64,000 nt of DNA from Cyprinodon diabolis. Taxonomy: Eukaryota > Chordata > Actinopteri > Cyprinodontiformes > Cyprinodontidae. The stretch is from assembly GCA_030533445.1 (NCBI GenBank), contig CM060068.1, forward strand, positions 49,317,159-49,381,158. The letters are read 5' to 3'. A model generated the notes under the pieces. That model was given only the letters and a program-made list of their open reading frames with translations. It was not told where the DNA came from and did not search any database. Of the stretch, positions 9,276 through 21,200 are shown one piece after another (within the stretch, counting starts at the first letter, position 1; each line of letters opens with the position of its first letter). The translations under genes were made by a program, and so were the position numbers.

Positions 9276-11281
9276 AACACATCACATCACACATGAACAC
9301 ACATTTTTTACAAATGGAACCCCAAAGTTTTTCAACCTGACATTTAAGCTGTAAAGATACAACCTAATGCCACTTAGTATTTACTCTTTAAAAGAGACTG
9401 AATCAAACTGAGGAGGAACCCATGAGATGATGAACAGGTTCTATATATTAGAACAACATTTTTATTCTTTATCTTCACCTGCTGACAGAAGATTTCACCT
9501 AAATAGATCCATTGATCCACTACTGTTCAAGAAAAAAACCCTTTAATATTATCACGGTAACAGCAGGGTATGGCAAGCCATTTTGTTATTTATTATTTTT
9601 ACTAAATATGTATTCCTGATATCTTAAAAACTTTTTTCCTAGCCAAAATGACAATTTTAAACAAAATTTATATACATCTATATTTAACATTTTAGATGTC
9701 TAAAAAATAAGTTTCAGATCTACACATTCCTAATATTACTGGTCAACATTTGTATTATTTTAACTATCAAATTTTTTATTTCAGATATCATAAAAAAATA
9801 TTCAGTCAAGCTGATAAATGTCAAAATGGCCATTTTAAATGTGTAAACATTTCTAGATATATAAAACTTAATTCTTACTTTTTCAAATGTAATTTAGAAA
9901 ATCTATTATTACAGTTCAGTCCAGGAAAGTAATTTTGATCAGGAAGAATCTTATTTTAGTGTCTAAAAATGGAACAACAGAGAGCAAAGTGCTTTTATTA
10001 AATGTTAAACTGCCTGCCCTTTTAACTCGGCAACAATCTTCTCCTTGGCCATCTTCGTGTCCTTTGAAGCTGTAGAGCTGTTTCTCTGTTTTAAACACAT
10101 TCTCTATTTTTTCTTTTATTTCTTCATAAAATCACTAGTTCCAGTGCGGTGAAATAGGCACTTCTTGTTGCCTGTTGTCATGGTGTATCCTTGAATAGAG
10201 AGTCCACTGATAATGGCTTTTTAACCTTGTTACGCCTGCATTCAACTCTAAGTGGACCTACTTAGAGTTGATTGAACTTATTCACAGCAGGTTTTATGAA
10301 CCAGAAAACTCAGAGATTCCAGCATGAGGCGCGATTATTTAGAGTTGAGGATTTGAGTCTAAGTTTGTTAAACCTGCCTGGTGAAACTGACCTCTGTACC
10401 CAAACCAGTAAAATCCTTGTTATTTTCCTTTATATCCTTCTATTATTAGCAGACCTTGTAGTGCACTTCTTGAAAATAAAGATAATGCTGAGCCAGATAT
10501 TTTTTTACTTCTAGTGGTGGCTATAAAAAAAGATTATTGACCTACTTTTATTGGTTATACTAAACCATTACCGTTAAACTATAAGGAAACAGATTGTCTG
10601 GAAAGTTAATCATTGAGTGGAGAAGCTGTGTCAAGGCTAGAATGGGCTGGAAAGATGTCTCCTCTGATGATGTAGCATTAGGAACAAACATATAAAACCT
10701 GATGCAGCCCAGTAATGTATGAAGAGGCTTTTATAATCCGAGGACCAAAAAGAAAATCCTGAGTTGAACTGGACTGTGTGCACCACCTCCTAAATCAGCT
10801 TCATTGTAGATTAGCATTCACTGGTTGAATGCAATCTTTCTGGCTCAGAGCCCATCTTCTTAGCTGTTCTGACCTCAATAAAGACACTTTCAATGCAAAT
10901 TATTACATCTTATTGTGTTTACATTAGCTTATGAACGACACATTTTAAAAATGGAAGATATTGCAAGGATCAATCCAGCCATTGAATGTTTCTTTAATTT
11001 CCCAATAAACTTACCATCAGTTGTCATTTTCTCAGTCAGCATTGAACAGAAGCTCTTCCTCTCCATTCTGATAACAGTTCCCTGTCGTCCCTTTGCAGCT
11101 ATGTCGTTCCAGTGGTGGAAAAGTGGGAATGGTGGAATTTCCTTCTATAGAGATGGGCTTAGCATATTTAAATAATTTTGCTCATTATTCTAAAATTAAT
11201 ATTGATGTTTGCTAATTAGCACTAGAAGTATTATTAAAAATCTGATCTGACCCTATTGTTGGTTTTTTAGGTCATGTTTGA
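9276..11281. other. No gene recognised
   Basis: AT-rich DNA. Around 10140-10390 the spaced motifs aactctaagtgga and tagagttgattgaact suggest an old MITE, and an AATAAA near 10876 may belong to an old LTR, but neither has clear ends. I see no exon with splice sites. Confidence 0.4.
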
Positions 11282-11295
11282 ATGAAGATGTAATG

Positions 11296-11415
11296 TCCAT
11301 CCATCCATGTTCTAACACGCCTAATCCCAAGTGGGGTCGTGAGGGTTGCTGGTGTCCATCTTTAGCTGTCAATGGGCGCGAGGCGGGGTCCACCCTGGAC
11401 AGTCCATCGCAGGGC
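11296..11415 (-). mobile_element. Short retroposon tail with GGAT repeats
   Basis: A 120-bp insert with a perfect 14-bp flanking duplication, atgaagatgtaatg (11282-11295 and 11416-11429). Read on the minus strand it ends in ggatggatgga, as RTE/Rex3-like LINE or related SINE tails do. The rest matches the ubiquitous fish repeat containing gtccagggtggaccccgc. Confidence 0.8.
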
Positions 11416-11998
11416 ATGAAGATGTAATGTGATGAATGTAATATAAACCTGCGGTTCAGAGGTACTGAATAATACCAGACTTCTACATAAAGGTATCTAC
11501 AAATATATGAAGGACATTGGTTTGTTAGCTAAGTCATTATTTGTGTTGTTTTGTATTTCATGGGAGAAAAGCTTGTAGGTCGAAACATCTTTTAAAGACT
11601 TTTTTCTAGTGTTAATGGAACTGTTAACTATGATGTGAGAGATGGAAAATTGCATCTAATGTAATATTTGTGCAAACCTGGCCATCAAAGCTGGTACTGA
11701 TTCTATAGACAACCTTTTATGGAGTGAAATGTAAAAAAAACTATTTACTCCTACTATAGAAATAAGGTGTGGAACAGAAAATTGATGGTTGTTCAGCAAA
11801 GCTCCTCTAACGCTCAGACTTTCCTTCCTTTCCCTCCATGGCAGCTCTTAGGCTTTGCTCTCACACAATCCTGATGTTTGGCTCTGAATTCATACTCATG
11901 GCCCACCCAAGCAGAAAACTTGTATATATATATATAAACTAATAATCCCTACTAAAGACATAACTGAGACCAACGAGCTGACCTATGCCACAGCTACA

Positions 11999-13900
11999 GT
12001 GATCCTAGAGATGCTTGGCTATAAGATAAACACCACAGGCCACAAAGCAGAGCCCCCATGGAGGAGAAGGCTGGAAGCCAAGATCAAGGCAACACGAAGA
12101 CAGGTTAGTCAGCTCTCAGACCTGCAGAAAGGTGTAGGGAAAAGGTTACCTAAGTACAACAAGCTGTCCATTCCTGAGGCTCTAGAAACTGCCAAACAAA
12201 GACTCGCCGCCCTGGCCACCCGCCTAAAGAGATACAAGGGAGAAGCAGAAGCCAGGAGTATAAACCAGGTGTTCTCCACCAACCCATCCAAAGTGTACTC
12301 ACAGTGGCAGTGTAATTCAAGATCAGATCCACCCAGGGCTGAGACTGAACAGTACTGGAGAAACATATGGGAGAAGAAGGCATCCCACAACACCAATGCT
12401 CAGTGGCTAGAAGATCTTAGAACAGATCACAGCAATCTCCCAGAACAAGAACCAGTAACCATTACAACGGCAGATGTCCAAGAAAGAGCGGCAGGTATGA
12501 AGAGCTGGACAGCATTGGGCCCTGACATGATCCACACCTACTGGCTGAAAAAACTAACCGCGCTTCATGCACGCCTCGCAGCACAAATGAACCAACTGCT
12601 GATGGATGGGACCCACCCAGAATGGTTAACCCAAGGACGGACAATCCTGATCATGAAGGATCCCCAGAAGGGAACAACCCCATCCAACTACCGGCCAATA
12701 ACTTGCCTATGTACAACATGGAAGCTCCTGTCAGGCATCATAGCGGCTAAGATGAATAGGCACATGGCTCAATACATGCACCCTTCCCAGAAGGGAATAG
12801 GCAGTAACACCAGAGGAGCCAAGCACCAGCTGCTAGTGGATAGAGCAGTCACTCGAGACTGTAAGACCAGGCAGACAAATCTGTGCACTGCCTGGATTGA
12901 CTATAAGAAAGCCTATGACTCAATGCCACATACATGGATACTGGAATGCTTGGAAATGTACAAGATCAACAGGACACTAATAGCCTTCATCAAGAACTCA
13001 ATGAAGCTGTGGAAAACAAGTCTGGAAGCCAATGCAAAGCCAATAGCACAAGTCACCATCAAGTGCGGCATATACCAGGGTGATGCACTATCCCCGCTGC
13101 TGTTCTGCATAGGCCTGAACCCCCTCAGCCAGATCATCACAAAGACTGGCTACGGATACCAATTCCGAAGCGGAACAATCATCAGTCACCTCCTCTACAT
13201 GGATGACATCAAGCTGTATGCCAGGAGTGAGCGAGACATCGACTCACTGATCCACACTACCAGGATCTACAGCAACGACATTGGGATGTCATTCGGACTG
13301 GACAAGTGCGGTCGCATGGTCTCAAAGAGAGGGAAGATGATCAGAACCGAGGGGGTTGAACTACCAGAAGGCCACATTACAGATGTTCAGGACAGCTACA
13401 AATACCTTGGGGTGCCACAGGCTAACGGAAACCACGAGGAGATGGCAAGAAAGACTGCCACAGCTAAATACCTACAAAGAGTAAGGCAGGTCCTGAAAAG
13501 TCAGCTGAATGGGAAAAACAAGATCCAAGCCATCAACACATATGCCCTACCAGTCATCAGATACCCCGCTGGTATAATAAACTGGCCAAAGGAGGAGATA
13601 GAGGCTACTGACATCAAGACAAGAAAGCTCCTCACAATGCATGGAGGGTTCCACCCCAAATCCAGCACCCTGAGACTGTATACCAAGCATAGCGAGGGAG
13701 GCCGAGGACTAGTGAGTGTCAAGACCACTGTCCAGGATGAAACAACTAAGACCCAGGAGTACATCAGGAAGATGGCCCCCAAAGACAATGGCTTGGTGAA
13801 TACCTCAGGCAGGAGAAAACCGAAAGCGAGGACAAGAAAGAGGAAGGAGAACCATCACGGAGGGACAAGCCGCTGCACGGCGTATACCACAGACAAATAG
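11999..13900 (+). pseudogene. Rex6-type reverse transcriptase
   Basis: The RT domain is recognisable: SWTALGPDMIHTYWLKKL, TILIMKDPQKGTTPSNYRPIT, AWIDYKKAYDSMPHTWI (first catalytic Asp), CGIYQGDALSPLLFCIGLNPL and the LLYMDDIKLYA active site with both Asp residues. Thumb-like sequence (DSYKYLGV) follows. The N-terminal zinc-finger region is missing. A one-base slip near 13795 shifts the frame before the endonuclease part, so the last ~35 residues here are out of frame. Without that slip and the 5' truncation this would be one Pol. Confidence 0.85.
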
Positions 13901-13905
13901 AAGAA

Positions 13906-14628
13906 GTGGCTGATATCAAAAAATCCTACCAGTGGCTGGAAAAGGCTGGACTGAAGGACAGCACAGAGGCACTAATCATGGCAGCACAAGAACAGGCACT
14001 CAGTACAAGATCAATAGAGGCCAGGGTCTACTACACCAGGCAGGACCCCCGATGCAGACTGTGCAAAGATGCCTCTGAAACAATACAGCACATAACAGCA
14101 GGGTGTAAAATGCAGGCAGGAAGTGCATACATGGAACGCCACAACCAGGTAGCTGTCATAGTGTACAGGAACATCTGCCATGAGTATGGGCTGGAAGTCC
14201 CAAGGTCAAAATGGAAGACACCTCCTAAGGTAGTTGAGAATGACCGAGCTAAGATCCTATGGGACTTCAAGATCCAGACTGACAAACAGGTGATGGCTAA
14301 CCAACCAGACATCGTGTTGATCGACAAACAGCAGAAGAAGGCAGTAGTGATAGATGTGGCAATCCCAAGCGACAGCAACATCAAGAAGAAAGAACACGAG
14401 AAGCTTGAGAAATACCAAGGGCTGAAAGAGGAGCTAGAAAAGATGAGGAAAGTAAGAGCAGCAGTGGTGCCAGTGGTAATGGGAGCACTGGGGGCTGTGA
14501 CCCCCAAAGTGGGAGAGTGGCTACAGCAGATCCCAGGTAAAACATCAGAGGTCTCTGTCCAGAAGAGCGCAGTACTAGGAACAGCTAAGATACTGCGCAG
14601 AACCCTCAAACTCCCAGGCCTCTGGTAG
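13906..14628 (+). pseudogene. Rex6-type restriction-like endonuclease (RLE)
   Basis: This frame continues the Pol after the slip near 13795. It has the C-terminal zinc knuckle CRLCKDASETIQHITAGC and then the restriction-like endonuclease signature QPDIVLID ... AVVIDVAIPSD with downstream KYQGLKEEL, the PD-(D/E)-x-K type nuclease used by R2/R4-clade LINEs to nick their target. The nuclease part itself shows no stop. The stop at 14626-14628 is followed by a short 3' UTR and the TA repeat. Confidence 0.85.
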
Positions 14629-14709
14629 AGGACCCCAGCTTGAGGATGACACATACCCCCCCACCAGCGGGGAGAAAACAGTTTATTATATATATATATA
14701 TATATATAT

Positions 14710-15046
14710 GGCTCTTTGTTTTTACATCAGGTTGAATCATGAATTTTCAGTGTTTTGGTAAACTGAAGATTTTAATACAATGTTAAGGTGAAGTTGATCG
14801 ATGTTTCTATGTCTCATAGCAGCATAATCCTTCCTGGATGGTTTATGGTTTAGTTACACATTCATTCCTAACCCTAAGTTTATCATATTTTTATAGGACA
14901 TGCCTGAAATAACAATCGTTTTCTCAATAGTTTAGATAATAGACGCTGTTAATCAGTAGTCAGCAATAAATATAAGTTAATATTTAAGGCTTGATGCCAC
15001 TTAGGTCTTAAACAGTAGAGCCGACCTGCAGAGACCAACAATCAGG
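14710..15046 (+). other. Upstream region of the C1q gene
   Basis: AT-rich, no element recognised. It should contain the core promoter and 5' UTR. The only box I can point to is a TATTTAAGG at 14981-14989. Confidence 0.4.
14981..14989 (+). promoter_or_regulatory. TATA-like box upstream of the C1q gene
   Basis: TATTTAAGG lies 58-66 bp before the start codon at 15047. The distance would leave a 5' UTR of about 30 bp, short but possible. No other support. Confidence 0.3.
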
Positions 15047-15284
15047 ATGGAAACGAAAATGATTTTTCCATTGCTGCTCTTAGTCTGCTCTGTCTGTCCT
15101 GCTCAGCTTCAAACTGTCTCTGACAAGGACATTGTCTCACCTGCAGCACAGGTAGGAGAAGCAGAACATCTCTCTGGGACCCAGCGGACCTGCACCCAGG
15201 ACATCAACACTGTCCTCAGAGAGATGAGCGCTTGCTTGGCTGAACTAAGGGTGGAGTTGAGACATCTGCAGAAAGATAATGAAG
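15047..15284 (+). CDS. C1q gene exon 1: signal peptide and stalk start
   Basis: Codes 79 residues plus one base. The ATG follows a short leader; the signal peptide runs to about residue 20. The rest (DINTVLREMSACLAELRVEL) is helical with heptad-like Leu spacing. The donor is gaag|gtacgt. Confidence 0.88.
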
Positions 15285-18200
15285 GTACGTTTACTTGGAG
15301 AAATACTGCCTTCTATTAATTATTATATTTTTTATTTTTATGTCTCAAAATGTGGAAAGTTTAAAATAGAACAATTTTTAATGTTTAAAAAAATCTATAT
15401 TCTGTAAACATAATTAAAAGGCAACAAATTCCAGTTTGTTCAGAAACTGTTTCAGCTTGAAGATATTTTTCTTTTAACTAATTCAAGCAACACTATTATT
15501 TAATGTAATGAAGACATTAAATTCAGGTAATCAGATATTAATAATTGAAGCATTTTACAATATTACAAACCCATTTCTCATTTATCTATAAAAAGAGATG
15601 CGCTTCACATTAAGTCTATTATTCTGTCTTTTCCTTTTTATCACATTTGAGCCTTAATTCTGTCTTTAGTCTTAGCTGTTTCACCATGTGAGAGATCAGA
15701 ACTGAATCAAATAGCTGCACACAGACCTGCATTTGAAGCTGATTTTATAGACAGCTTTTTATTTTTTTAATCTCAGGTAATCTCTTCGTTTCAGCTCAGG
15801 CAGAAGAATTGATGACAATTAAAGCCAAGGTGGACATCACTGAAAACCAGGTGGATGCTCTGAAGAGAGAAGGAGAAGGTCTGTGAAGAAAACCTACATT
15901 GAAATATTTTCATCACTTTGATGTTGCCCTTTAATAAAGTGATGATGATGATGATGATGATACATCAGAGTCAGTCATCCAAACACTGTGTTCTTTGTAT
16001 TTCAGCTCAGGCAGCAGAACTGGTCACAGTTAAAGTCAAAGCCAACATTACTGCAGACCATGTGGAGGCTCTGCAGAGAGACGGAGAAGGTCTGTGATCA
16101 TTATCACTGAAAGTCTCACTTATATAACATGAATTTTATGTCTGGGGGGGACATCAGTAGGGTTACAATCATAATCATAGTTTATTGCTGGGAAAATTCC
16201 AGGGAAAATATGTTTTCATGTGTGGTAAAAACTTCATAACAGACAAATGTTAAAAACTTTAATGTGTTTCTTTTAAAGCAGAAAATTATATTATTAAATA
16301 CACATATCTCCACTTGGTTTATAAACTTATATATGATTAGGCTGCTACAATAATATACAGATCAGACAGATCAGATGTTGGCAACAAACAGCAAATCAGG
16401 TGTAATAAAGTGACAGGAAATGAGGAAATGATTCAGCCAATGAAGAAGCTGCAATAAGACACGCCCACTAATAGTAAAAATTTGTTCGCTTTCAAAGTCT
16501 GGTTCTGGGAGTTAAGCGCCAGTTGATTCTTATGAAAAGGTGTCTTATAACCTTCTTTTTTTATAAGACAAATCTTATAACCTGGCATCATTAGCTACGT
16601 TTCATTATTTACGTCTCGAAATCCTGATTGATCAGAAGTTCAGGTCTGTTTCCTTGGACACCAAATAAAACGATCTGATCATGACATGTGAATACATGCA
16701 CCGTGCCTTTAATCAGATTAAATCATTTGATGAGCAGAACTGTCCAGTTTTCCAGAAACACTTTAGTAGCAGAAGAACAAACCCATACCTTTGGCTCATC
16801 CTCAGCTTTAGCTTCTCCTTGTTTCTGTCCCACATTTCCTTTTCTTTGGTTCTTCAGTCGTGTCTGTGGATGTAGTTTTTTTTCTCCCATTATGGACCTT
16901 TGATGCAACATTCTTTTGTTTTTGGTGGTCATGTTAGTTTAGGTTTAGGGCTGAGTGGTACGGTATGCTAATGCTCCTTAGCTACAGAGGGCAGCATGGC
17001 AGGTTCCTTCACACATTACATTTAAAGCTAGCTCCCCAGAGGACCAGGAGCCAGAGGATGGAGGCTAGAACTGATAAAAACCACATGCTGATGTTGCACT
17101 CATGTGCAGGAGATGATTTTACTCTGATTGGATGTGCACACAGACGGCAATTGGAAAAAACATCTCTCTTTTTTTTTTTTTTAACAGTGTCCTGCAATGT
17201 GGCAATAGGAATAATTGTCTTGATGCCAAAAAGAGCCCAACAGATTTTACTTTCACAAGTGGAGCAGTGCGGCTATCGCCATAGTGTTCCACTTAAATTA
17301 AGCATATAAATATCTTTATTCTAATTATGCAGGGAGTTTTACAGATTATATTGACACTGCAATGTAAGTAGAACATTAAAGGAAAAACTGAAAAAAAGGA
17401 GAAAAGATGAAAGAACGAGGAGATAAAAGGGAGATAATGATAAAACATTTTCAGTCTGCTTCATCACCTGCAACGAGATGCAAAAAGAAAAGCACAACCA
17501 ACAGACATGGTACGAGACATACAATAAAGTAACACCTTGATACTATCGCTGAAGTAGTATTATTTAGTCTCACATGTACTCTGTGTTACCTGAATATCAG
17601 AATGTGGGCTTTCTGTGTAGAAGTGAATCTCTGAGTACTGGAACCAAGTACTTGTAGTTTATTGTGAGGGTGCACTTGTGCATGTAAGTTTATCCAAAGG
17701 AAAAACGCTCAATAGTGGTTGTGGAGAGCCGAAGACTTTTGCTGGACAAGACCGAGCTCAATGGCCAGCCCCCCCACAATAGAGACAGAGTACCTGCTGC
17801 TGTCTGTGCTGGTACTCATTTTTTGACAGGCCCACCTTGCCCAGCTGCATAGGTTCAGGTTCAGAAGGCTTATGAGTGACAGGAGATGAAACAGGAGGAG
17901 GAGCCGAAAACCGAGGATGGGTTGTGGGGTTTGAGCGACGTTCCCTTCTTCACTCCATTAGACGGAGATCTACCCTAGTTGCAAACTCCTCGAGCCGATT
18001 TAGGGTCTTAGGATACTCCCGGGTGGCCAGCTCATCCTTAATTTTGTCATTGAGACCAGCCACTGATCTATCCCCCTGTCTAAGGGATAAGAGCCCCCTA
18101 GAGGACTCCCGGCAGGGGAGCACGGGACTGAACACCCTCACAAGCTCTTTGGAGAAGTCATGATATGAGTGGCAGATGCGTGAATTATTCTGCCACTCAG

Positions 18201-21200
18201 AGGTTCCTCACAGTGTGGCTTTACTGGCCAACAGGGAAATAACATAGGCGACCCTAGACCGGTCGGTAGGGAAGGAGGATGGCTGCAGCTCGAAATGTAT
18301 CTCACACTGCATGAGAAACGCCCGACAATGCTCCGGATCGCCACAAAAAAGCCCAGGCGGAGAGAGACGGGGCTCTGATGGAGATGACGTCGCCGGAAGT
18401 GACTGAGGACTCGGAGGAGCTGCTTGCGGAAGTGGGGGCTGTGGGGTAGCCTGGTTTTGGAGAGGATAAAGGATCTCAGAAACGCTGACTTCTAACTCAG
18501 AAATTGACTTTCCTTCCTCGCGCGCAACTGATCCTCTGGTGCAGGGTCCATGTTTTCTTTTCTTTTGGCCAGAACATTCTGTAATGGATTACTGTAGTGG
18601 ATATGAGGGGACCCAAAGACAACCCGCAAACAGGTCAGTGAAGCTTTTACAGTCTTTATTTAAGTGAGAGGGCGGCACAGACTCCCGGGAAGTGCGGTCA
18701 GGTTCAGCAACAGGCAGCTCCTATAGACAGAGTGGTGGTTAGTGACCAGTGGAGGCAGGCAGATGTTAGAGTAAGGAACTTGGTCACTAACCAGGCCACG
18801 GGAAGACTCGGTTGGGCTCAGTCTGGTTACAGGAAAGGAGGGAGTCCGTGCTGGGGAAATCCAAGGTTCGGTCCAGGTCTTGACGAGTCCGTAAATCCAG
18901 CAGAGGTATCCAAGGGAGAATCCAGGGGAAGTTCCAAGTCCAGATCCAGTTCAAAATCCACAGAAGCAAAGACAGTTCAAAGGGGCAGGCAATCTCAGTT
19001 ACTCACAGGCAGGCTGGGTCAGAAACACGGGTAGACAGTCCAGATCACTGAGGCTGACAAGCAGGGCTCGGGCGGGCAGACAAAAATCCAAAAAAGGGTC
19101 AGGCAGGCTCAAAAAACAGGGGCAAAAACAGGTCGAGGTTCAGACAGGCAGAGGCACATAAAGAATAGGCTGGAAGTTCTCACCGTGAGGCTAGAGACGT
19201 TCTGGCACTGGAGGCTGGAGGGACTGAGCTTTTAAGCAGGAGGGGAGGAGTGAGAACAGGTGCACTGATTGCAATTAGCAGCTCCAGTGCCAGGAACGTT
19301 ACAGAAATTTGGGATTTCCAATATGTAACCCTTCGAAACCTACAAAACAGTCTCTTGGAGCCATGGTCCAAAGCAAGTCGGCCATTTTGAATCAAAGCCA
19401 TGAATTAAATTTGATTTAAAAAATTCAAATATTGTATCTGAGACAACTCCTACTACAGCTTTTGAGCTACAAACTTCCAACTTCCTGGGCCTAGAATTAA
19501 GGCATAAGGGATCTAAAGTTTTCAAAAGATTTTTGAATCGACAAAGCATGTGGGCCTGGCAAAACCTCAAAAAGATGCAGATAAGAGCAGTGACCTGCAG
19601 ACCTCTGGCATCAGTCAGAAAAAACCTAAGGCAAGGAACTGCTCAAGGCCTATAATTTTGGCTCTCCTCCGGGTGAATTGAAACCCCGGGTCTCAGTGGA
19701 GATCATATCTGATGCAGAGGCGGGCCACACCCAGAGTTGAAATGGGAAAAAGCCCGTAGCCTGAGGTGTAGCTGTTTCCTCCAGAGCAACATGACTGAAG
19801 AAACGCTTTGTGCTTTCCTTCAGGGATGACAATTTTGCCCCTCTATCCACTAGGAGTGGGCTACAAACTGCATATTGACTTAATGTGAACAGCACTAGTG
19901 ACAGAATGGAGGGGAATGACAGCAGCAGGAAAAAATAGTTCAATTTATAGTACTGCAGTGACGAAAGTGTTTACCCTGAGCATGGCATTACTGAGCTATT
20001 GTTGCATACTTGGAACCGCCACTGTTGGTGCAGATCTCCCTGGGCCCCATTCCTACTCTCTGTACATCCAAAATGTCACTAACCTGGCACTCTGAACTGC
20101 TGGCGATGATGACGTCACAGGATCATACTCAATGTGGTCAAACACGCACAATTAAATTTATGCAGTTTCCAACTGTTCAACATTCACCAAGGACTTAGAC
20201 AACTTTTAACATCATTTTGTATACAAAGAGTGATCAATATGGTCAGTGTGATGCAGAGTCTGAGACATGATTTAGAGTCTCAACAGTTCATCAGTCTCAT
20301 GGCGGTGGGGAAGAAGCTGCTGCAGAACCTGCTGGTCCTGCATTGAATGCTGTGAAGCCTCTTCCCAGAGGGCAGCAGGGAGAACAGCCCATGGTTGGGG
20401 GGTGAAGGAATCGGGTAACGGTCAGGGCTGTGACCTGCAGACCTCTGGCATCCTTTAGTATCATGGAGTCTGACTCTAGCAACAGTTTATCCCTGAGCTG
20501 GTCACCATATGTTTTCTCTAGAAGTTGGTCAACTATTAGCCAATCTTCCAGATCTTGGCTAGCTCTATGAAAAATATGAATGGAATCATATTTCAGTGTG
20601 ATTGGGTGAGTTTTTGGGCTCTATAGTTTATTTCTTAATTTTAAAGGTTTGCGTTTGTCATGGTTTTATCTAAGGCTCAGACCCACATGCAGTGAAACCA
20701 AACAAAGAGACACGGATGAAAAGTTTGACGGATTTTATTGAAGATGTTAAGCTCGGTGCAGAGTTTCTCTGAACTCTGCTCGGCCGGAACTGGAAGATAA
20801 GGGGAAGACAGACTATTAGTTCAGGCTCAGTGGGAAATTTGATTCGTTGAAGCTGAGGATCTGGTTGTTGACTCACGTTTCCAGAGAAGTGAAGGATCCT
20901 TGACTCCAATCTGTGTGTTGGTTTTCCAGAGTTTGTCTGACTCGGTGGAGGGCGGAACAGGGTTTACCTAGAACTCGGACGGTGTAGGGGAACGGAGACA
21001 CTGATTGCCACACAGATTGCCTGCTGTACTTGAACGGGTCGTGGTGAAGATGATTCCCTTGCTCAAAGAGTAATTTCAACGTCCTCAAAGGAGGCTGGAG
21101 CCAAACCTCCTGTTTGCATCTGTGGCTCACTTTAAGACTCAGTTGATCCCTTCAGGGAGAGAAGGTCCGAAAAGGTCCAGTTTGCAGGATGACTTCTTGC

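Larger units (their letters stand above)
11930..14690 (+). mobile_element. Rex6/R4 (Dong-like) LINE, 5' truncated
   Basis: The coding sequence is flanked by TA repeats on both sides (11922-11937 and 14683-14709), as expected for R4/Dong/Rex6 elements, which insert into TA- or TAA-rich repeats. The element lacks the N-terminal part of the usual single ORF and starts inside coding sequence (ITETNELTYATATVIL). It is in the same orientation as the C1q gene and ends about 350 bp before its start codon. Confidence 0.85.
17695..19303 (-). mobile_element. Ty3/gypsy element, 5' LTR plus gag, truncated
   Basis: Minus-strand order: LTR (19303 to 18593), short leader, gag start at 18551, gag remnant down to about 17750, then end of similarity. 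Pol and the 3' LTR are missing. It lies in intron 3 of the C1q gene, antisense to it. Confidence 0.8.

Noticed and set aside
15285..15319. Extension of exon 1 to the TAA at 15317
   Set aside because: The gtacgt donor at 15285 and phase match with exon 2 show that this is intron read-through.
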